DNA of 59,672 nucleotides from Nocardia mikamii NBRC 108933. GTDB lineage: Bacteria; Actinomycetota; Actinomycetes; Mycobacteriales; Mycobacteriaceae. The notes beneath the pieces are model-generated. The model saw nothing but the letters and a program-made list of their open reading frames with translations. It made no database searches and was not told where the DNA came from. The position numbers were made by a program, and so were the translations under genes. The stretch is from the NCBI RefSeq assembly GCF_001613505.1, contig NZ_BDCM01000030.1:1-59672 (forward strand), written 5' to 3'. Positions 25,558 to 35,451 of this stretch are shown here, piece after piece; the stretch's first letter is position 1; every line of letters begins with the position of its first letter.

Positions 25558-26480
25558 TCAGTGCACGGAGACGGGTGCATGCGACTCGGTCGAATGTCCC
25601 CGCAGGCGACCGATCAGGGAGACCGGGTCCGTCGGCGCGGCATCGCCCTGCCAAACGACATGCTGGTCGGGACGTAGTAGCACTAGATCGCGCTCGTCGA
25701 GGGCGTGCGCGTGGTCGACGCGAACATCGACCACCTCGAAGGGGACACCCTGATCGGCGGCAGCTTCGGTCAGTCCCTCGACATCCCGATCGGCGAAGCG
25801 GAGCAGCGTGAAGCCGGAGCCGAACAGATCGAACAGAGCTCTCCCGTCCTGGAGGAAGACGCTTGGTGGACGCGTCCCGGGCCACGTGCCCGGCGTGTAG
25901 ACATCCATCCGCTGGGCGGGACGTTGTCCGCCCGCTTCGTAGCAGATCACAGGTGATTTGTCGTACCGGTAACCGAGTTCGATTCCCAGCGCCTCATTTT
26001 CCAGGTTGCCGAGGTCGCAGATATGACGACCCAGGCGACGCCGAGTTCTGTCACCGAACCAGCGCTCACTGTGCATGTCGGTCCAGTCGCTGGTCATGAT
26101 CGCGCCGCGCACAGCGAAGTGCCGGGCGGCGGCGGTCCGGTTGCGGAAGGCGATCGCGCGGCGTTCGGCGATGCGGCAGCATCGGTCGACCGGTGCCCCG
26201 GCGGCGACGAGGCTGTCTGCTTGGCGGGTCTGCCTGCGCCGGACGCCGCCAAGAGTTTTGGCGCTCCCCAGCCGTGGATCTGTGCGGCAAGCGTCCACCC
26301 GAGACCGACCGCGTCGCCGGCACCGGTGGTCATGCCATAGCCGCCCGTCGGCGGCACCTGATGGACGGCGTCACCGGCCAGCCGGACGCGGCCTCCGCCG
26401 AAGGAATCGGCGACGGTCAGCCTCCTCTCCTCGATGTCCACGCTGTACTGGAACGACGGATGCCACCCGGGCCGCGAGTG
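25558..26480 (-). pseudogene. FAD-dependent monooxygenase remnant, N-terminus lost and frameshifted
   Basis: Going down from about 26480, one frame reads RVRLAGDAVHQVPPTGGYGM and GDAVGLGWTLAAQIHGWGAP, the GD-motif half of a PHBH-type hydroxylase. Near 26260 the homology moves to another frame (CRIAERRAIAFRNRTAAARH) and continues to a thioredoxin-like C-terminal end, LLRPDQHVVWQGDA. The N-terminal FAD fold is gone, its place taken by a cytochrome b fragment on the other strand. Confidence 0.75.
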
Positions 26481-26559
26481 GGCACGATTCTCGGCGAAAC
26501 AGTACGGAGCCGACTCGCGGCGGGGTGGACCTCCCTCGACGAGGAAGAAGAATGGAATC

Positions 26560-27074
26560 CGGTTATCGCACTCCCCGGGCGCAGCAACCTCGGATCGGGC
26601 CGGCACTGGCATTTCTTGACCGTGCAATTCTGGATACTCACCGGCGGCGTCTACGTACTGGCAGTATTCGCATCGGGATACTGGCGCTACCTGATCCCCA
26701 CCGACTGGGCGATCTTCCCGCAGGCCGTCCGCGACATCGGCACCTACCTGCATTTCCAGCTGGCATTACAACTGCCGGGAGAACCGTTCGGCGCAGCGCA
26801 AAAGCTCGCCTACTGCGCCGTCGTGTTCGTGCTCGCACCACTTCAAATCGCCTCCGGCGCCGCAATGTCACCTGCGGTACTGGCTCGATTCCCTTGGTAC
26901 GGAAAACTTTTCGGCGGCAAGCAGGGTGTACGCAGTGTACCTTTCCTTGGGCTGTGCGCCTTCGCCGGATTCGTCGTCGTGCAAGTGCTGATGGTGATCG
27001 TGCACGGCATCCCCAGCGACCGCCAACCGGATCCTTCGCATACCGGGCACCATGCCGCCGCCCCCCGAATATGA
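26560..27074 (+). pseudogene. Cytochrome b / PhsC-like membrane subunit, N-terminally truncated
   Basis: The fragment from WNPVIALPGRSN shows hydrophobic helices and the family run QKLAYCAVVFVLAPLQIASG, then GAAMSPAVLARFPW and LFGGKQGVRS. Such proteins are heme b anchors of molybdopterin oxidoreductases. The first helix is missing, and the position after VRS, normally a heme-ligand histidine, is a proline. Together with the dead monooxygenase beside it this marks a recombination scar. Confidence 0.65.
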
Positions 27075-27389
27075 CAAGTGCTGGGCAACAATCCATACGC
27101 TGTCCATCGGGTGATCCAGCGTTCTGGCCTGCGTCGGCGGGGTCGAGGGCCATGACGGCGAGATCGACGCATTTCAACGCGGCTTAGGTGCAGTGGGTCA
27201 CCCCAGCACAAGACCCCCGTCGTGATGGGGCGCTGGCAAACACCTGATCGCTGGGACTGTAGGAAACGCGTAAAGAAACCCTGTGAGGGGCCGGCCCGCG
27301 GGCGCGGTTGTGCAGGATGTCCCCGAATGACCTGATCGGTCATCGGATCTGTTAGACCATGGGTGATTATGTCGAAACAGGAGCGCGGG
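27075..27389 (+). other. Intergenic region with a short dyad before the lipoprotein gene
   Basis: No gene is supported. ATGACC-TGATC-GGTCAT (27327-27343) is a perfect 6-bp dyad 47 bases before the lipoprotein start, a possible operator. Confidence 0.35.
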
Positions 27390-27902
27390 ATGCGGATGGT
27401 CCGGTTCGGTGTCGCTGCAACGGCCGCAGTGGTCTTGCTGACCGGCTGTTCGAGCCATACGCCGCAGGCAGAGGTGCGCCAAGCTGTGGACCCGAATTTT
27501 CTTGCCGGGTGCGGGCCGGTGGGGGAGCCTGCCATTGCGCAGGCTGTCAACAGATCGACGGCGACGAAGCAGTCCTCGCCGACCATCTGTGCCTGGGTCG
27601 CACCGGGTCCCGATATCGACACCGTCGATGTGACCTACGCCTGGCTTTCCAGTGACACACTAGCCCGCGAACTGCAGATCGCGCAGCGGTCCGGTTACCA
27701 GGTGGAGAAATTCGTGGTGAAACGCTTTGCCGGCTTCTACTGGCACGATTCCCGCGATCCCGGCAACTGCGGCGCCACTGCCGCTGATACCGGTACGGTC
27801 ACCTGGTGGGTGCGAAACCACTCGCACACAACCCATCCCGACGATCCGTGCGCAGCAGCGATGACACTGATGCAGCGGACACTGTTGATCGACGGCACGT
27901 GA
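27390..27902 (+). CDS. DUF3558-like secreted lipoprotein
   Basis: ATG 27390 has AGGAG six bases upstream; an earlier ATG has none. The 170-residue protein opens with a lipoprotein signal, LLTGC (C20), the site for acylation. The mature part has paired cysteines (LAGCGPV, PTICAWV, GNCGA, DPCAAAM) and the W-containing strands usual in DUF3558, a family of cell-surface lipoproteins of Mycobacteriales with unknown role. It is probably monocistronic. Confidence 0.75.
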   Translation: MRMVRFGVAATAAVVLLTGCSSHTPQAEVRQAVDPNFLAGCGPVGEPAIAQAVNRSTATKQSSPTICAWVAPGPDIDTVDVTYAWLSSDTLARELQIAQRSGYQVEKFVVKRFAGFYWHDSRDPGNCGATAADTGTVTWWVRNHSHTTHPDDPCAAAMTLMQRTLLIDGT

Positions 27903-28556
27903 GCTATGCGATCCGCACAGGCGAGGATCGGCGCCGACTCCCCATCGGGGTCATTTCGCCTATTCGGTGATGGGTAGGGCAATCTTCACCTCCACCAAGA
28001 TTCCTATGATGACCGACTGCACATCCGCACCCGGCTCGTCGCGAGCCAGTCGGGCGATCCCACGAATCGTGGACTGTGCATATCGACGTGCGGGCAGGCA
28101 CCGTCCTCGTAGGTGAGCAGCGCGTGGCCCGCACCGAGTCCGAATGCGTACGACCTGGTGCACTGTCAGTGTCTCGGCTGGAACCTTTTACAGGCTCACA
28201 GAAAGCCGTGGGCTGCTGTCAGAGGCCTTCCCTGGGGCGCCCCTGAGTGGGGATGTAATGGTGATTGTCGTACACCAGCGGCCGACGGTGGAGGGTCGTG
28301 TGATCTGTCCCCCAACACTCGTGCACTGTTCTGTTTGACCTGCAGGTATCCAGGGTATAGCTCGCCGTGGTGGCTAGCACTGGAGCTGGAGGAACGGCTG
28401 TGCACGGGTTCACCGCGACAGCGTTGACAGGACTCCGCGTTTCGAAGCTTCGCCATGGTGCGCCCCGAGCACCTGCCGAGCGACGGCGAGGCCGGATTCG
28501 GGGGCGTTGCACCGAGCTGGCATGACTCGGTGTTTCGTAGACGGCAAAGGACGACA
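27903..28556. other. Gene-poor stretch, possibly decayed
   Basis: Two adjoining minus-strand frames near 27960-28160 (ending VEVKIALPITE in one and GHALLTYEDGACPHVDMH in another) could be a frameshifted relic, but I cannot name a family. The rest shows no coding sequence I trust. Confidence 0.3.
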
Positions 28557-29752
28557 GTGACGGTGCACGACTCGAGCTCCCGCTCCAAACAGGATACGGC
28601 CCACAGCGATTGGGTCGGCCAGCCTCACCCACAGGACGAGCCGAACGTCATCGCCGAAGCGGAGGCCCAAGCGTCGGCGATCCGCAGCGAAAACCATCCG
28701 CTGGGCCGGATCGGTGCCCGCATCGACCGCCGATCCCCGTTCATGATGGGCATGCTGGCCTCCGCAGGGGTGTTGGTCACTGTCGCTGCCGCGGAGACGA
28801 TCCTGGCCGTGCGCCAGGAACTTCTTCTGGTGCTGGCGTCCCTGGTGTTGGCGATCGGGATGGAACCGGCGGTGTCGTGGCTGGTGAAACACCGGTTCCG
28901 GCGAGGCTTGGCCGTCGCGACGGTGGGCTTGGCGGTCGCAGCCGCGGTCGCCGGGTTCCTCGCTGCCGCCATCCCCGCACTCATCGACCAGGGGCGCGCG
29001 TTGGCCGACAACGCGCCAGCACGTGTGCGCAGCCTGGAAAGCAAATATCCTCAGCTGCGCTCTGTGGGCGAGCGATTTCATCTTGATGAGAAACTGCAGC
29101 AAGGCATCGGCGGCAACGGCGGCGCGGACTTGGCGCAGGGAGTTTTGGGCGCCGGGAAGATTGTCTTCGGTGCTGTCACTGCGACGGTAATCGTCGCGGT
29201 GCTGGTGGTGTATTTCTCGGCGAACTTCCCGCTGTTACGCGCCAACCTCTACCGGCTCTTCCCCCAACAGCGGCGCCCCGCGCCATTTTGATCGGCGACG
29301 CTATCTTCACGAAAGTCGGCGGTTACGTCCTGGGTAACCTGGTCATCTCGGTCATCACAGCCGTGCTCACCTTCATCTGGCTGTCCATCTTCGACGTCCC
29401 CTACCCGGTGCTGCTGGCCGTGCTGGTTGCCATTCTCGACCTCATCCCTCTGATTGGATCCACCCTCGCCGGAGTCATCATCACCGCAGTCGCGCTGACA
29501 GTGTCTTTGCCGGTTGCGAGCGCCACGCTCGGGTTCTTCCTGGCACTGCGACTGGTGGAGGACTACCTGCTTGTCCCCCACATCATGGGACGCACCGTGG
29601 AGGTCCCCGGTGTGGTGACGGTCGTGGCCGTGGTGATCGGCGGCGCCCTGCTGGGAGTGCTCGGCGCTTTACTGGCGATCCCCGTGGCGGCCGCCGTTCT
29701 GCTGCTCGTACGCGAAATACTGTTCCCGCGCCTCGACAAGACCGTCCCTTAA
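28557..29752 (+). pseudogene. AI-2E family transporter (PerM-like), frameshifted
   Basis: From GTG 28557 (AAAGGA upstream) the frame gives the first half of an AI-2E-type membrane protein: MLASAGVLVTVAAAE, LVLASLVLAIGMEPAV, the extracytoplasmic helix with DQGRALADN, and a helix near GAVTATVIVAVLVVYF. It stops at TGA 29289. The next frame takes over at once (AIFTKVGGYVLGNLVIS, DLIPLIGSTLAGVI, LRLVEDYLLVPHIMGR) and runs to 29752. Joined, the halves make one normal-length transporter, so a one-base-type indel at about 29275-29290 is the simplest explanation. Confidence 0.8.
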
Positions 29753-29762
29753 GAGGCCTGCG

Positions 29763-30501
29763 GTGGCTGTGGACAACGCTGTTTCCATCGGGGACGCCCG
29801 GCCGGTGAGGGCCGGAGCGTCGGCAAGATTTGCTTGTGCATGGACAGGGTCTCGACAGCGACGACACAGCGGCGCAGTCGGTACTGCGGTGGAGTCGTTC
29901 CGGTTCTGGTTCGCCACGCGGCATTGGGAGTGGTCGGAAGAGATGTATCGGATGCACGGCTACAGCCCGGGGGCGGTGGAGCCGACGACCGAGCTGCTGG
30001 ACTCGCATCGGCATCCCGATGACCATGATGATCTCGTCGCCCGGATCGTGCGGGCCGGCGATGTCGGGCAGTCGTTTTCCAGTCGGCACCGCGTGCTCGA
30101 CACCGCCGGTGTGGTTCACTCGGTGATGTTGGTCGCCGGCCGCATCTATGACGACAGCCGGGCGGTGGTCGGGACCGCGGGTTTGTACGTCGATCTGACC
30201 GATACTCTCGCCAAGAACGAACGCGACACCTTTGGCGGCGCTGTTGCCTGATGGGCTCGAGCATCGTGCGGTGGTCGAGCAAGCGAAAGGTGTGTTGATG
30301 CGCATGTATCGCACCGACGCGGCGCAGGTGTTCAAGGTGCTGGCGTCGCGGTCGCAGGAAACCAACACCAAGATCTGGTATCTGGCTACCCGGCTCGTCA
30401 CCGAACTGCCCACCCTGCCGGAAACGCACACGCAGACGTTCACTCAGTTCGATCATCTGCTGCTGACCGTCCACACCCGCGTCCGCTGCGATCCACATTG
30501 A
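29763..30501 (+). pseudogene. PAS-ANTAR regulator, frameshifted
   Basis: The first frame encodes a PAS fold (WEWSEEMYRMHGYSPGAVE, then HPDDHDDLVARI and GLYVDLTDT) and ends at a TGA near 30251. The overlapping next frame carries an ANTAR domain: EHRAVVEQAKGVLMRMYR and LASRSQETNTKIWYLA. ANTAR proteins bind paired hairpins in RNA and prevent termination. PAS-ANTAR fusions are common in actinobacteria, so the break is likely an indel near 30235. It follows the equally broken transporter by ten bases. Confidence 0.75.
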
Positions 30502-30542
30502 ACCAAGAACACACCACCCACAGCGGCCGGCCGTGGTGGCTG

Positions 30543-30785
30543 GGTTTAGAGGGTGGCGGTGGGGTGGTGCAGGTCGGGGTAGACGGTTTCGGTATAGGTG
30601 CCGTTGAGGCGGCTGCGGCAGGTAACCAAGTAGGCCACGACCCGGCCGCGATGGTGCCGGTCGTGGATGAGGGCGGCGACGGTGCCGGTGAGCCGAATCG
30701 CGTCGGGGGCCAGCGGTGTGGCGGGGCGGCCGTGGCGATCGGCCCACCACTCGATCACATCGCCGAGCGCGAACACATTCCCCAT
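30543..30785 (-). CDS. Hypothetical protein (80 aa)
   Basis: The frame from ATG 30785 gives MGNVFALGDVIEWWADRHG, a middle GTVAALIHDRHHRGRVVAYL and a strand-rich end. Composition and codon bias look natural but I do not recognise a family. A GGAGGAG lies about 15 bases upstream, rather far. It converges with the PAS-ANTAR remnant, with a GC-rich imperfect dyad between them. Confidence 0.45.
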
Positions 30786-30927
30786 AGAGCGACTATTCCA
30801 CTCCTCCGGCTGCGGTGACGAGGGCGTTCAACGATCAATCTATTCGACTCGCGGACCTGCTCACGATTGCCTCCGTCCCCTCGCGATGACGCTACGGGAA
30901 ATCCCGCACGGCTAGCCTTATCCGGTG

Positions 30928-31140
30928 TCAGTCGGGAAGTTGGCGTAGCCCGTGCAATTTCAGGCACATGTCATCCATGAGCCCCAGGATCGTGCGCAGT
31001 GCCGCTCGGCCGGAGACCGGGCCGACCAAATGAGTGAGCTCGGGATGTTCGGCCACGGTGGCCCGCAGTTGGGGGAAAGCGGCACACGCGCGCTCCGACA
31101 GCGCACCGTCAATGACGAACTCGTATCTGTGGGCTTCCAT
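30928..31140 (-). CDS. Small conserved-looking actinobacterial protein (70 aa)
   Basis: ATG 31140 is preceded by GGAGGT at normal distance. The product MEAHRYEFVIDGALSERA... ends with LMDDMCLKLHGLRQLPD. The pattern YEFVIDG.LSE...AFP.L followed by L.GPV...A.L..IL is one I associate with small actinobacterial proteins found singly beside signalling genes. Its function is unknown. Confidence 0.6.
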   Translation of the reverse strand: MEAHRYEFVIDGALSERACAAFPQLRATVAEHPELTHLVGPVSGRAALRTILGLMDDMCLKLHGLRQLPD

Positions 31141-31505
31141 CGTGCTGCACCTCCGTTCCAGCCGCATCGTGCACATACAACTCTGGGAAAATGGTGCTGT
31201 GGGGGCCTCACCTGAAGCGGGTGAACCTCACGCTGCGGACGTTCGTGGCGGTGCGTCGCGGCGGCCGAAGTTTTGGTGTGGCTCGCCCACGCGTTGGTGC
31301 CTATTTCGCCTCGGTTCCAGGAGGAGGCGAGAGCCGAGCCGCTGCACTGTGGCCGACAGCTGCCGGTGCGAGTGGGAGCTCGGCGCCGTACGCGTCATTT
31401 CTTCGGGCAGAGCCCGGACTGCGTCGGGAGGCTCAGCCGCGCGGCGGGCGGGCGCCGAGACAGCCGGTGCGGGTAGGTTGTGTGGCGCTCAGCGTTTCCA
31501 CAGCA

Positions 31506-32456
31506 ATGTTTCGTGACACTGGGCGTGTGTCTGCGATTGTCGATGTCCTGCGTGGGTTGGTGGATGAGGTCCGCACCGAATCATCGAGCGCGGAAGTCGG
31601 GGTGGGTGCGGCCGCTGTCGCAACGGCGGTCCTCGTCGTGTCGGTCCTCCTCGGCCGGGGTGGCGATTCGTCGGTCTGGGGGAGCCGGGTCGGGTGGTCT
31701 GCGTTGCGGGCGGCGGTGGTTGCGGCGTTGTTCGTGGTAATGGGGGTGCAGGTCGCGGCTTCTGGATGGTTAACCGGTGCCGATACGGCGACGTTGCAGT
31801 GGTTCGTCGACCACCGCGACGGCACCGCTACCGCACTTGCGCGCGTGATCACCGATCTCGGCAGTCCAGTCGGTGTGGCCGCTGTGGCGGTGGTTGTTTC
31901 CGGGGTATCAGCCTGGCGCAGCCGAAGTGCTGTTCCGGCTGTATTCGTCGTCGGCGCAGTCGGTTTCGCTGCCGTGGTGAGCACGGTGACGAAGGATGTG
32001 GTCGGTCGTGCCCGGCCGCCGGCTGTGCTGCATTTGATGGCCGAATCGGATTTCTCGTTCCCTTCGGGGCACACCACGGGCACCACGGTGTTGGTCGGTG
32101 CCGTGCTGGTCTTGTATGTGCTGGCCCGGCCCAGGCGTGCGCGCACGGCGCTGGCGAGTGTCTCGGCCGCGGTGATCGTGGCGGTGGTCGCGGCCACACG
32201 GTTGTATCTGGGAGTTCATTGGCTCACCGACGTGGTCGGGGGCGCGGTCCTCGGGACGGCTGTCACACTGGCGGCGACGACAGTGCTGCTCTGGTTGTCT
32301 CCCACCACTGCAGGTGGGCGGTGCCGGCGGTCTGGACAGGACACAGGGCCCATCGCTTCGCCGGATCGGCGACGCGACGGTGTCCCTGGTGTGCGAAATG
32401 GCGTTCAGGGTGAGCTGGCTGTGTCCGGCAGCGCAGGGGCCGAGGAAGGGAGCTGA
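31506..32456 (+). CDS. PAP2-family membrane phosphatase
   Basis: The 316-residue protein (ATG 31506 chosen because family sequence begins shortly after) has several membrane helices and the three phosphatase motifs: KDVVGRARPP, PSGHTTGT and RLYLGVHWLTDVVGG. PAP2 enzymes dephosphorylate lipid phosphates such as phosphatidate or polyprenyl pyrophosphate at the membrane face. Its stop is three bases before the response regulator, so the two are one transcript. Confidence 0.88.
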   Translation: MFRDTGRVSAIVDVLRGLVDEVRTESSSAEVGVGAAAVATAVLVVSVLLGRGGDSSVWGSRVGWSALRAAVVAALFVVMGVQVAASGWLTGADTATLQWFVDHRDGTATALARVITDLGSPVGVAAVAVVVSGVSAWRSRSAVPAVFVVGAVGFAAVVSTVTKDVVGRARPPAVLHLMAESDFSFPSGHTTGTTVLVGAVLVLYVLARPRRARTALASVSAAVIVAVVAATRLYLGVHWLTDVVGGAVLGTAVTLAATTVLLWLSPTTAGGRCRRSGQDTGPIASPDRRRDGVPGVRNGVQGELAVSGSAGAEEGS

Positions 32457-32459
32457 TTC

Positions 32460-33131
32460 GTGCGTGTTCTCGTGGTCGACGACGAGATATCGCTGGCCGA
32501 GACCTTGCGTCGGAGATTGCGGGCGGAGGGGTTCGTGGTGGCAGTCGCCCATGACGGTGTGGAGGGCCTCGATCTCGCCGTGAACGGGGGGTTCGATGTG
32601 GTTGTGCTCGACATTATGCTGCCGGGGCTCAACGGCTACGAGGTCGTGCGTGAACTGCGGAAACGGCGTATCTGGACGCCGGTGTTGATGTTGTCGGCCA
32701 AAGACGGCGACTACGACATGGTCGATGCCTTCGATCTGGGGGCCGACGACTATCTGACCAAACCGTTCTCCCCTATCGTGTTGACCGCTCGTCTGCGCGC
32801 GCTGCACCGCCGGGGCAGCACCGAGCGGCCGTCGGTGATCACCGTCAGTGATCTGTCGCTGGATCCCGGCCGTCATCGCGTGCATCGTGGGGAGCAGCAC
32901 ATCGAGCTCACCCCACGCGAATTCGCGGTCCTCGAATACCTGATGCGCCATCCCGGTCATGTCGTCAGCAAGAGCGACATCTTGCGTGCGGTGTGGGACA
33001 CCAACTATGACGGTGACGCCAACGTGGTCGAGATCTACATCGGGTACCTCCGCCGCAAGATCGACACACCGTTCGGCCGCAGCAGCATCGAAACTGTTCG
33101 CGGTGTCGGCTACCGGCTTCGGGAAGAGTAG
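32460..33131 (+). CDS. OmpR-family response regulator
   Basis: GTG 32460. Residues 1-115 are a receiver domain with the acidic pocket DDE (7-9), phospho-acceptor D51 in VVLDIMLPG, and K in YLTKPFSP. Residues about 128-223 are a winged helix ending YIGYLRRKIDTPFG and VRGVGYRL. It lies directly behind the PAP2 gene. No kinase is adjacent, but a sensor kinase of the matching type starts at 35662 in the same direction, three minus-strand genes away, and is the likely partner. Confidence 0.95.
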   Translation: MRVLVVDDEISLAETLRRRLRAEGFVVAVAHDGVEGLDLAVNGGFDVVVLDIMLPGLNGYEVVRELRKRRIWTPVLMLSAKDGDYDMVDAFDLGADDYLTKPFSPIVLTARLRALHRRGSTERPSVITVSDLSLDPGRHRVHRGEQHIELTPREFAVLEYLMRHPGHVVSKSDILRAVWDTNYDGDANVVEIYIGYLRRKIDTPFGRSSIETVRGVGYRLREE

Positions 33132-33188
33132 CCCGGGCCGGGGCGGGTCTCGAGCCCGTCGTACCGACCCTGACCATCTGGAACGCGA

Positions 33189-34073
33189 TCATCTGTGAGG
33201 GTGCGTTGTGGGCTCGGCGGCCGGCTCCGGCTCCCGTGCGGGGGCCTGTTCGCGGTCTGCGGTCAGGACCGGTTCGAATTCGTTGGCGGACCGGTCGCGG
33301 TGTTGCTGCCAGTGGGTGAAGGCGATACCGAGAACCAGGATCGCGAGCAGGACCGCGGAGGTGCCGTAGGTGCCCAGGCCCAGCCCGCCGGCGCTGCGTG
33401 GTTTGGACAGCAGGTCGCCGCCGGTGGCGCCGAGGGGGCGGGTGAGGATGAACGCGATCCAGAACAGCAGCGGGCCAGGAATTTTCGTGAAGTAGTGCGC
33501 GGCCAGGATGGCGGCCATGATGGCGCCGATCAGCAGGGCGCTTCCCCAGTAGCCCAGTCCGGAGCTGTCGGATAGGAAATCGCCGGTCGACGTGCCGAGG
33601 GTGTTCGACAGCAGGATCGCGGCCCAATACAGCAGTTCACCGCGGAAGGTGGTGATGTTGGTGACGTCGTAGGTTTGGCCGCTGAATTTCCAGATGATGA
33701 ACACGATCGCCAGTCCGGCGATGAGGATGGCCGCGCCGGCGCCGTAGCCGAGCCCGCCGTCGGTGGAGGTGCCGTGGCCCGGCCCGCGGTTGATCAGATC
33801 CGACATCGTGGTGCCCGCGGTGCTGGTGGCGGCGATCACGGTCCAATACAGGGCGGGATGGAAGCGGCGGGCCCGCAACTGCGCGAGCAGACTGACGACG
33901 AAGATCGCCAGGAACACCACCGTGGCAGCGACGTAGCCGAGTTTCAAGGTTTGCGAGATCATGTCGCCGCCGGTCTCGCCCAGGGTGGTCGCGGCGATCT
34001 TGAGGACCCAGAACATGACGGTGATCTGCGGCAGTTTGTAGTGGGTGAACGCGTTGTCGGTCTGCGCTGTCAT
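33189..34073 (-). CDS. COG4705-type membrane protein with four internal repeats
   Basis: The 294-residue protein is built of four copies of a two-helix unit, each with a small-residue, acidic turn: LGETGGDMIS, AGTTMSDLIN, LGTSTGDFLS and LGATGGDLLS. Between them are hydrophobic helices; the C-terminus is a charged Glu/Pro tail. This matches the uncharacterised COG4705 family. The repeated acidic residues inside the membrane suggest ion or metal handling, which is inference only. Confidence 0.75.
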   Translation of the reverse strand: MTAQTDNAFTHYKLPQITVMFWVLKIAATTLGETGGDMISQTLKLGYVAATVVFLAIFVVSLLAQLRARRFHPALYWTVIAATSTAGTTMSDLINRGPGHGTSTDGGLGYGAGAAILIAGLAIVFIIWKFSGQTYDVTNITTFRGELLYWAAILLSNTLGTSTGDFLSDSSGLGYWGSALLIGAIMAAILAAHYFTKIPGPLLFWIAFILTRPLGATGGDLLSKPRSAGGLGLGTYGTSAVLLAILVLGIAFTHWQQHRDRSANEFEPVLTADREQAPAREPEPAAEPTTHPHR

Positions 34074-34181
34074 GGAGGTGGCGTTTCCTTCATCGTGGCG
34101 GGCATCCGGGGCGCACAGTCTGCACGGCCCTGCTGAGAAGACGTTGTAAAGATGGCACGGCGGGTGGAGGTCGTGTGCGAA

Positions 34182-34739
34182 TCAGAGTGATCGGGTGGGC
34201 AACAACGGTCGAGCTCCGAAGCTCAAGGAGTCAGCGAGTGTCTGGCGTTCGATATGAGTCAGCGATTCGGCGAGGTGAGTGCAGTCGTGGTGCTGGGCGA
34301 TGAATTGCTGTGCCCAGTAGATGGTTTCACGGTTGCGCCATCGCGGGCATTGGATGGCCAAGGCGCCCGCGGTGTGCAGGATCGCGATCAACGCGCGCGT
34401 GGCCTCGTCGGCGGGCTGGGCGTCGAACAGCGCGCGTTGCAGTGAACAGCGCAGCGCCTGCTTGCCGAGCAGATCGGCGGTGGGCCATGTCGTGCGCCAG
34501 ATCACGCCGCCGAACCGGATCCGGTCGCGGCGCACCCGGCCGGCGGCGTGCAGTGCGTCCAGCGACCGCCGGCGAAGCCGCCGCGGTGGCACCGTCGGCC
34601 GGTAGTTCGCTGAGCCATGGGCGTTGTCGGCGAAGGCAGCGACGGCCAAGGCGCGGCTGGCGGTATGCCTGTCGACCAGTAATCGACCGGTGTCGTCGTC
34701 GAGCAGCAGCCACATCAAATCGTGCGAAACCGAGGTCAT
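34182..34739 (-). CDS. GPP34-like protein
   Basis: Begins MTSVSHDLMWLLLDDDTGRL, the opening of GPP34 (Golgi phosphoprotein 3-like) proteins, which bind phosphoinositides in eukaryotes and are common but obscure in actinobacteria. The rest (185 residues in all) is helical and Arg-rich, ending with two helices around WAQQFIAQHHDCTHLAESL. It is at the short end for the family. The ribosome site is weak, and a GTG three codons earlier is possible. Confidence 0.55.
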   Translation of the reverse strand: MTSVSHDLMWLLLDDDTGRLLVDRHTASRALAVAAFADNAHGSANYRPTVPPRRLRRRSLDALHAAGRVRRDRIRFGGVIWRTTWPTADLLGKQALRCSLQRALFDAQPADEATRALIAILHTAGALAIQCPRWRNRETIYWAQQFIAQHHDCTHLAESLTHIERQTLADSLSFGARPLLPTRSL

Positions 34740-34803
34740 GGCCACCACTGTGACCCGCAGCGGCTGTGGAATCGCTGAGAGGCCGTGGCGCGCCGGTGAT
34801 CTC

Positions 34804-35451
34804 TCATCGGGCGGTTCTTTCCGGCCGCGCGTCGACGGCGCCGACCGAACCGGCTTGCCGGCGTGAACGGCGTCGCAGATACAGCATGGCCGCAGTCACG
34901 ATCGAGGCACCGGCGACCGACGCGACGGCGTAGCTCGGGCCGCGCAGGAGATCTTCGACGTGGTGCCAGTTTGCGCCCGCGAAGTAGCCGGCGATCGCGA
35001 GGGCTGCGGTCCACGGCAGGCAGCCGGCCACGGTGTAGATCCCGAACCGCATCGCGGGCATCTCTGCGATCCCGGCGGGCAGCGAGATGAACGTGCGAAT
35101 TCCGGGTAGCAGCCGGGCCCAGAACACGGCCGCGCGGCCGTGCCGGTCGAACCAATCCTGCGCCCGTTGAACTTCTTCGGTGCGCAGCAGTACGTAGCGT
35201 CCCCACCGATGCAGGGCAGGACGGCCACCCCAACGGCCCGCCAGCCAGGCCAGATAGCTTCCCGCGACATTGCCGAGCGTGCCGGCCACGATCACGGCCA
35301 CCACATTGAGGTGCGCACCGCCGGCCGCGCCGGCTTCCAGCGCGCCGCCGAGCAGCATCGTCAGTTCCGAAGGGATCGGAATGCACGCCGATTCGGCCAC
35401 CATCAGCACCACGATGGCGACGAGTCCGTAGGTGAGGATCAGATGTTGCAT
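34804..35451 (-). CDS. DedA-family membrane protein
   Basis: The 215 residues carry the DedA/SNARE-assoc core: SACIPIPSELTMLLGGAL near the start, GTLGNVAGSYLAWLAGRWGG, the FxRhxPxxR-type WARLLPGIRTFISLPAGI, and a terminal helix. DedA proteins are flippase-like transporters that recycle undecaprenyl phosphate or other lipids and support membrane potential. It is divergent from the sensor kinase (210 bp between starts). Confidence 0.9.
   Translation of the reverse strand: MQHLILTYGLVAIVVLMVAESACIPIPSELTMLLGGALEAGAAGGAHLNVVAVIVAGTLGNVAGSYLAWLAGRWGGRPALHRWGRYVLLRTEEVQRAQDWFDRHGRAAVFWARLLPGIRTFISLPAGIAEMPAMRFGIYTVAGCLPWTAALAIAGYFAGANWHHVEDLLRGPSYAVASVAGASIVTAAMLYLRRRSRRQAGSVGAVDARPERTAR

Noticed and set aside
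29270..29295. Programmed frameshift in the AI-2E transporter
   Set aside because: The junction CCATTTTGATC has no standard slippery heptamer or stem-loop, and the family is not known to use frameshifting.
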